A stretch of 64,000 bases of DNA from Aminipila sp963524205 (lineage in GTDB: Bacteria; Bacillota; Clostridia; Peptostreptococcales; Anaerovoracaceae): positions 1-64,000 of the forward strand of contig CAURED010000012.1 in assembly GCA_963524205.1 (NCBI GenBank). The letters run 5' to 3'. The notes under the pieces are model-generated. The model had not been told where the DNA came from. It searched no databases and saw only the letters and a list, made by a program, of their open reading frames with translations. Both the position numbers and the translations under genes were made by a program. This document shows positions 61,205 through 64,000 of the stretch, piece after piece. Position 1 is the stretch's first letter; every line of letters begins with the position of its first letter.

Positions 61205-62338
61205 ATGAACAGAGCTGAAAAGAAGCAAAGGGCTATGGAACGAGAAGAAAGAGCCAGACAGAGAGAAGCAGAAAAAGCTGGATATGACTATTATGAAGAT
61301 TATCAGATGGAACAGACAGCTAAAACAGGGAAAAAAAATAAAAAACAAACTAGTAGTGGAAAACTATTTTTAAGAACTTTCATTATTGCATTTGCAATCT
61401 TGACAGCAGGAAGTCTAGGAGTAACTTCTGCTATAGACAAAATTGCAAACTATAATCCATTTGATCCGGGGAAGGAATATACGCCCGTATTAGAAGAAGA
61501 ATTACAATTAGAATCTCTAGTAGATGAAAACAGTCCTTTTTTTCAATCGTTTAAAGATTCTAAAAGAGCAAATGTGTTATTACTAGGAGTAAACGGCGGT
61601 TTGACTGATACTATAATGCTTGTAAGTTTTGATATAGACAATAAGAAGGTTGCCGTTATCTCCATACCTAGAGATACATACTATGAAAGAAAAGGGTATA
61701 ATGGGCTAGCTGAGAAAAAACTAAATGCAGCATATAAAGGGAATCCTGTAAATACGGCAAAGGCAGTAAGTAAGCTGCTATGTGGTATGCCTATTAACTA
61801 TTACGCAGTTATAGAGTATGATGGAGTCGAAAAAATAGTAGACTCAATGGGCGGCGTCCCTATGAACATTCCTAACATACAAAAAAAGGGTGGTATGTAT
61901 TATAACGATCCTTATGACACACCTCCTTTAAAGATTGCTATTCCTGCGGGAGAACAGACTTTGGACGGGAAGCATGCAGTTCAGTTTTTACGATTCAGAC
62001 ACGGATATGCAGAAGGCGACTTAGGCAGAGTAAAGGCTCAACAGGAATTTGTAAAAAGTGCTTTCAGACAATGTATAGGTCTTAGTCTGCCTTCTGTTGC
62101 TAAAACTGTTTTTCAAAATGTAGATTCAGATATTACCCTGGGAACGGCTATAGGGCTGGCAAGTAAAGCTGTTGGAATTTCTGGAGATAGCATTTCAACG
62201 TATACACTTCCAAATAACCCGGATCCAGAGCCGCCATTCTATGTTTATCCAGATAAGGATAAAACAGAAGACATGATTAGGCAGATTTATTCGGTTCAAT
62301 CTGATCAAACCACTGAAGGTGCAGTAACTACAGATTAA
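61205..62338 (+). CDS. LytR-CpsA-Psr (LCP) family ligase 2
   Basis: The 377-residue relative of the preceding LCP protein has a long charged inner tail (about 1-53, Arg/Glu/Lys-rich, ending KKNKKQTSSGK), one helix (about 55-75) and the LCP domain: VLLLGVNGGLTDTIMLVSFD, AVISIPRDTYYERKGY, INYYAVIEYDGVEKIVD, GGVPMNIPN and HAVQFLRFRHGYAEGDLGRVKAQQ. The charged tail is absent from the other copy, suggesting a different partner or place. The function is peptidoglycan attachment of a polymer. GAGAGG precedes the ATG by about 13 bases, a long spacing. Confidence 0.88.
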   Translation: MNRAEKKQRAMEREERARQREAEKAGYDYYEDYQMEQTAKTGKKNKKQTSSGKLFLRTFIIAFAILTAGSLGVTSAIDKIANYNPFDPGKEYTPVLEEELQLESLVDENSPFFQSFKDSKRANVLLLGVNGGLTDTIMLVSFDIDNKKVAVISIPRDTYYERKGYNGLAEKKLNAAYKGNPVNTAKAVSKLLCGMPINYYAVIEYDGVEKIVDSMGGVPMNIPNIQKKGGMYYNDPYDTPPLKIAIPAGEQTLDGKHAVQFLRFRHGYAEGDLGRVKAQQEFVKSAFRQCIGLSLPSVAKTVFQNVDSDITLGTAIGLASKAVGISGDSISTYTLPNNPDPEPPFYVYPDKDKTEDMIRQIYSVQSDQTTEGAVTTD

Positions 62339-62392
62339 TATGTCAAATTTTTAGCTGACGGAGTGAAGCTTGTCGAAATAATTTAGAAATGT

Positions 62393-62431
62393 ATTATATA
62401 CCCCCGGGTCTGGGGGTTATATAATATTTTT
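62393..62431 (+). terminator. terminator-like hairpin in the rho leader
   Basis: ATTATATA-CCCCC (62393-62405) pairs with GGGGGTTATATAAT (62412-62425) with one bulge, and ATTTTT follows. It lies 15 bases before the rho start codon, so it may end the LCP2 transcript, control rho, or do both. Confidence 0.7.
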
Positions 62432-62445
62432 GAAAGGGAATTTTT

Positions 62446-63855
62446 ATGGAACAAAATGTTTTAAAAAATAAAAAAATCTCAGAGCTAAGAGAAATCGCGA
62501 AGGCTTTTTCTATCGAAGGATATGAGAAAATGAAAAAAGCAGAACTTCTTGAAGCACTTGGTGCCGGTGAAAATGCACAAGATGAAAACCATCCAACTGT
62601 TATTATTGATTCAGATATTATAAAAGAAGCTGAGACCACAGCTGCGCAGAATGAAATGGCAGAGAACGTAGATGGAGTAGGAGCAGATAATAATGAAATA
62701 CTTGATCAGAAGCCTCATAAAGACGACAGACCAGAAGTGGAAGGTATACTTGAATTGGCGGATGGTGGATTTGGATTCTTAAGATTTTCAAATTTTTTAA
62801 CAAGTGATAAAGATGTATATGTTTCACCATCACAGATAAGAAGATTTAATTTAAAAACCGGTGATAAAATAAAGGGAATATCAAGAAAACCGAATGAGGG
62901 AGAAAGATTTGGAGCATTACTTTATGTTCTTACTGTAAATGGTGATGAGCCAGGAGTAGCTATAAAGAGACCTGACTTTGATGATTTAACACCAATATTC
63001 CCTAAGGAAAGGCTGTCTCTGGAAACGGATGCTAGAAGCGATACAGCTATGAGGCTTATTGACTTGGTTGCACCTATAGGAAAGGGGCAGAGAGGCATTA
63101 TTGTTGCACCGCCCAAAGCAGGTAAGACTATACTATTAAAGAAGATAGCCAATACGATTGAGTCAAAGTATCCTGAGATTGAGATGATTGTTCTTTTAGT
63201 AGATGAAAGACCAGAAGAAGTTACCGATATGAAGAGGTCACTTATTAGCGGAGAAGTCATTTATTCTACTTTTGATGAAATGCCTCAGCATCATGTGAAA
63301 GTTGCAGAGATGGTTTTGGCTCGTGCCCAGAGATTGGCGGAGCATGGCAAAGATGTGGTAATACTTCTTGACAGTATGACAAGGTTAGCTCGTGCGTATA
63401 ACCTAGTGGTACCGGCTTCTGGCAGAACCTTATCTGGAGGCCTTGATCCAGGAGCATTACACAAGCCTAAGAAATTTTTTGGTGCAGCGAGAAAGCTTGA
63501 AGAAGGTGGCAGTATTACTATATTGGCTACAGCTCTAGTAGAAACAGGTAGCCGTATGGATGATGTTATTTTTGAAGAGTTCAAAGGAACTGGTAACATG
63601 GAACTTCATTTAGATAGAAAGCTGTCTGAAAAAAGGATTTTCCCTGCTATTAATTTAAATAAATCAGGAACAAGACGTGAAGATTTACTGATGAGTGCAG
63701 AAGAAATTGAAGCTGTGTGGATGATGAGAAGAGCCATGGCTAATCTGGGGACTCAGGAAGTTACGGAAACAATTATTGATAATCTTGCTCACACAAGAAA
63801 TAACGCAGATTTTATTCAGGTAATCAAGAAGAGTAAGCTTGCAGAACAAAAATAG
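62446..63855 (+). CDS. rho: transcription termination factor Rho
   Basis: Rho is the ring-shaped RNA helicase that ends transcription. The 469-residue protein has the Rho N-domain (ISELREIAKAFSIEGYEKMKKAELLEAL, about 11-38), an acidic insert of about 45 residues, the RNA-binding cold-shock fold (VEGILELADGGFGFLR ... DVYVSPSQIRRFNL), Walker A (PPKAGKTILLKKIA), Walker B (VVILLDSMTRLARAYN), the Q-loop region (PASGRTLSGGLDPGAL) and the R-loop ETGSRMDDVIFEEFKGTGNMEL. AAAGGGAATTTTT precedes the ATG. DUF1385 follows with no rpmE between them. Confidence 0.97.
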   Translation: MEQNVLKNKKISELREIAKAFSIEGYEKMKKAELLEALGAGENAQDENHPTVIIDSDIIKEAETTAAQNEMAENVDGVGADNNEILDQKPHKDDRPEVEGILELADGGFGFLRFSNFLTSDKDVYVSPSQIRRFNLKTGDKIKGISRKPNEGERFGALLYVLTVNGDEPGVAIKRPDFDDLTPIFPKERLSLETDARSDTAMRLIDLVAPIGKGQRGIIVAPPKAGKTILLKKIANTIESKYPEIEMIVLLVDERPEEVTDMKRSLISGEVIYSTFDEMPQHHVKVAEMVLARAQRLAEHGKDVVILLDSMTRLARAYNLVVPASGRTLSGGLDPGALHKPKKFFGAARKLEEGGSITILATALVETGSRMDDVIFEEFKGTGNMELHLDRKLSEKRIFPAINLNKSGTRREDLLMSAEEIEAVWMMRRAMANLGTQEVTETIIDNLAHTRNNADFIQVIKKSKLAEQK

Positions 63856-63894
63856 AAGTAAGGAATATACAAGAACTTACAACAGGAGCAAAAT

Positions 63895-64000
63895 ATGGAT
63901 TTAAGTAAAATATTTTTAAAAGAGGCCTGCCCTACTAGTGTAGGCGGACAGGCGGTTATGGAAGGTATCATGATGCGGGGAGAGGAGCGCACTGCAATAG
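63895..64000 (+). CDS. DUF1385 membrane protein, 3' partial
   Basis: The first 35 codons (MDLSKIFLKEACPTSVGGQAV, then MEGIMMRGEER) match the conserved start of DUF1385 proteins, predicted membrane proteins of unknown function often found between rho or rpmE and prfA in Firmicutes. ACAGGAGCAAAAT precedes the ATG. The gene runs off the window. Confidence 0.82.
   Translation, partial: MDLSKIFLKEACPTSVGGQAVMEGIMMRGEERTAI

Noticed and set aside
1..64000. CRISPR arrays, tRNA or rRNA genes
   Set aside because: No regularly spaced repeats and no cloverleaf or rRNA-like sequence were found in reading through; the only tandem repeats are coding (GLUG, Thr heptads).

Overview
The window is low-GC DNA with strong AGGAGG-type ribosome sites, AFA-type signal-peptide ends, three-copy SLH domains, LCP enzymes, a Clostridia-type 3-hydroxybutyryl-CoA dehydrogenase and a rho gene followed by a DUF1385 gene. 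This suggests an anaerobic member of the class Clostridia that carries an S-layer. I cannot fix the genus. An Anaerovoracaceae or Peptostreptococcales-like relative is a guess. Almost the whole window is one cell-envelope region. I saw no rRNA or tRNA genes, CRISPR array, prophage or replication origin.

Layout. (1) 1-6.4 kb: the end of a GLUG-repeat surface protein and three secreted SLH-domain proteins, the last (869 residues) looking like the main S-layer protein; two of the transcription units share a nearly identical promoter/operator block. (2) 6.5-24.0 kb: one long plus-strand run of 16 genes, from a good sigma-A-type promoter to a strong bidirectional terminator. It holds a MurJ/Wzx-like flippase, an enterobacterial-common-antigen-like set (wecF-like, wecE, rmlA, wecC), the UDP-L-FucNAc pathway (capE, capF, capG) with a WbuB-like transferase, other glycosyltransferases, a PglC-type initiating phosphosugar transferase, and an ATP-grasp/HAD/LegC-like aminotransferase trio. 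(3) 24.1-27.6 kb, minus strand: an O-antigen ligase/polymerase-like membrane protein and a TolC-family secreted protein with Thr-rich heptad repeats. (4) 28.1-34.0 kb: a minimal nucleotidyltransferase, two GT4 transferases, a 51-residue ORF, rmlB and manC. (5) 34.3-35.4 kb: a decayed insertion sequence flanked by direct repeats. (6) 35.6-44.8 kb: gmd, per, a sugar N-formyltransferase, wzm, wzt, two large glycosyltransferases and a membrane-tethered protein, which reads as a pathway for an N-formylperosamine polymer exported by an ABC transporter. (7) 45.3-58.7 kb: DUF1653, a lipoprotein metalloprotease, galE, a nucleoid-associated protein, a second large ligase/polymerase, a second initiating transferase, a stalk-domain protein, a PglF-type dehydratase and pgi. 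(8) 59-64 kb: hbd, two tandem LCP ligases, rho and the start of a DUF1385 gene.

How it may work together (inference). pgi, manC, rmlA/rmlB, galE, the PglF-type dehydratase and capEFG supply nucleotide sugars. One glycan is built on undecaprenyl phosphate by the PglC- or WbaP-type initiators, flipped by the MurJ-like protein and polymerised or transferred by the Wzy/ligase-like proteins. A second polymer, from GDP-perosamine, leaves through Wzm/Wzt. LCP enzymes could attach polymers to peptidoglycan as the secondary cell-wall polymer that SLH domains bind, and the ligase-like proteins could instead transfer glycans to S-layer proteins. The sequence supports the pathways; the final glycan structures and attachment sites are not determined by it.
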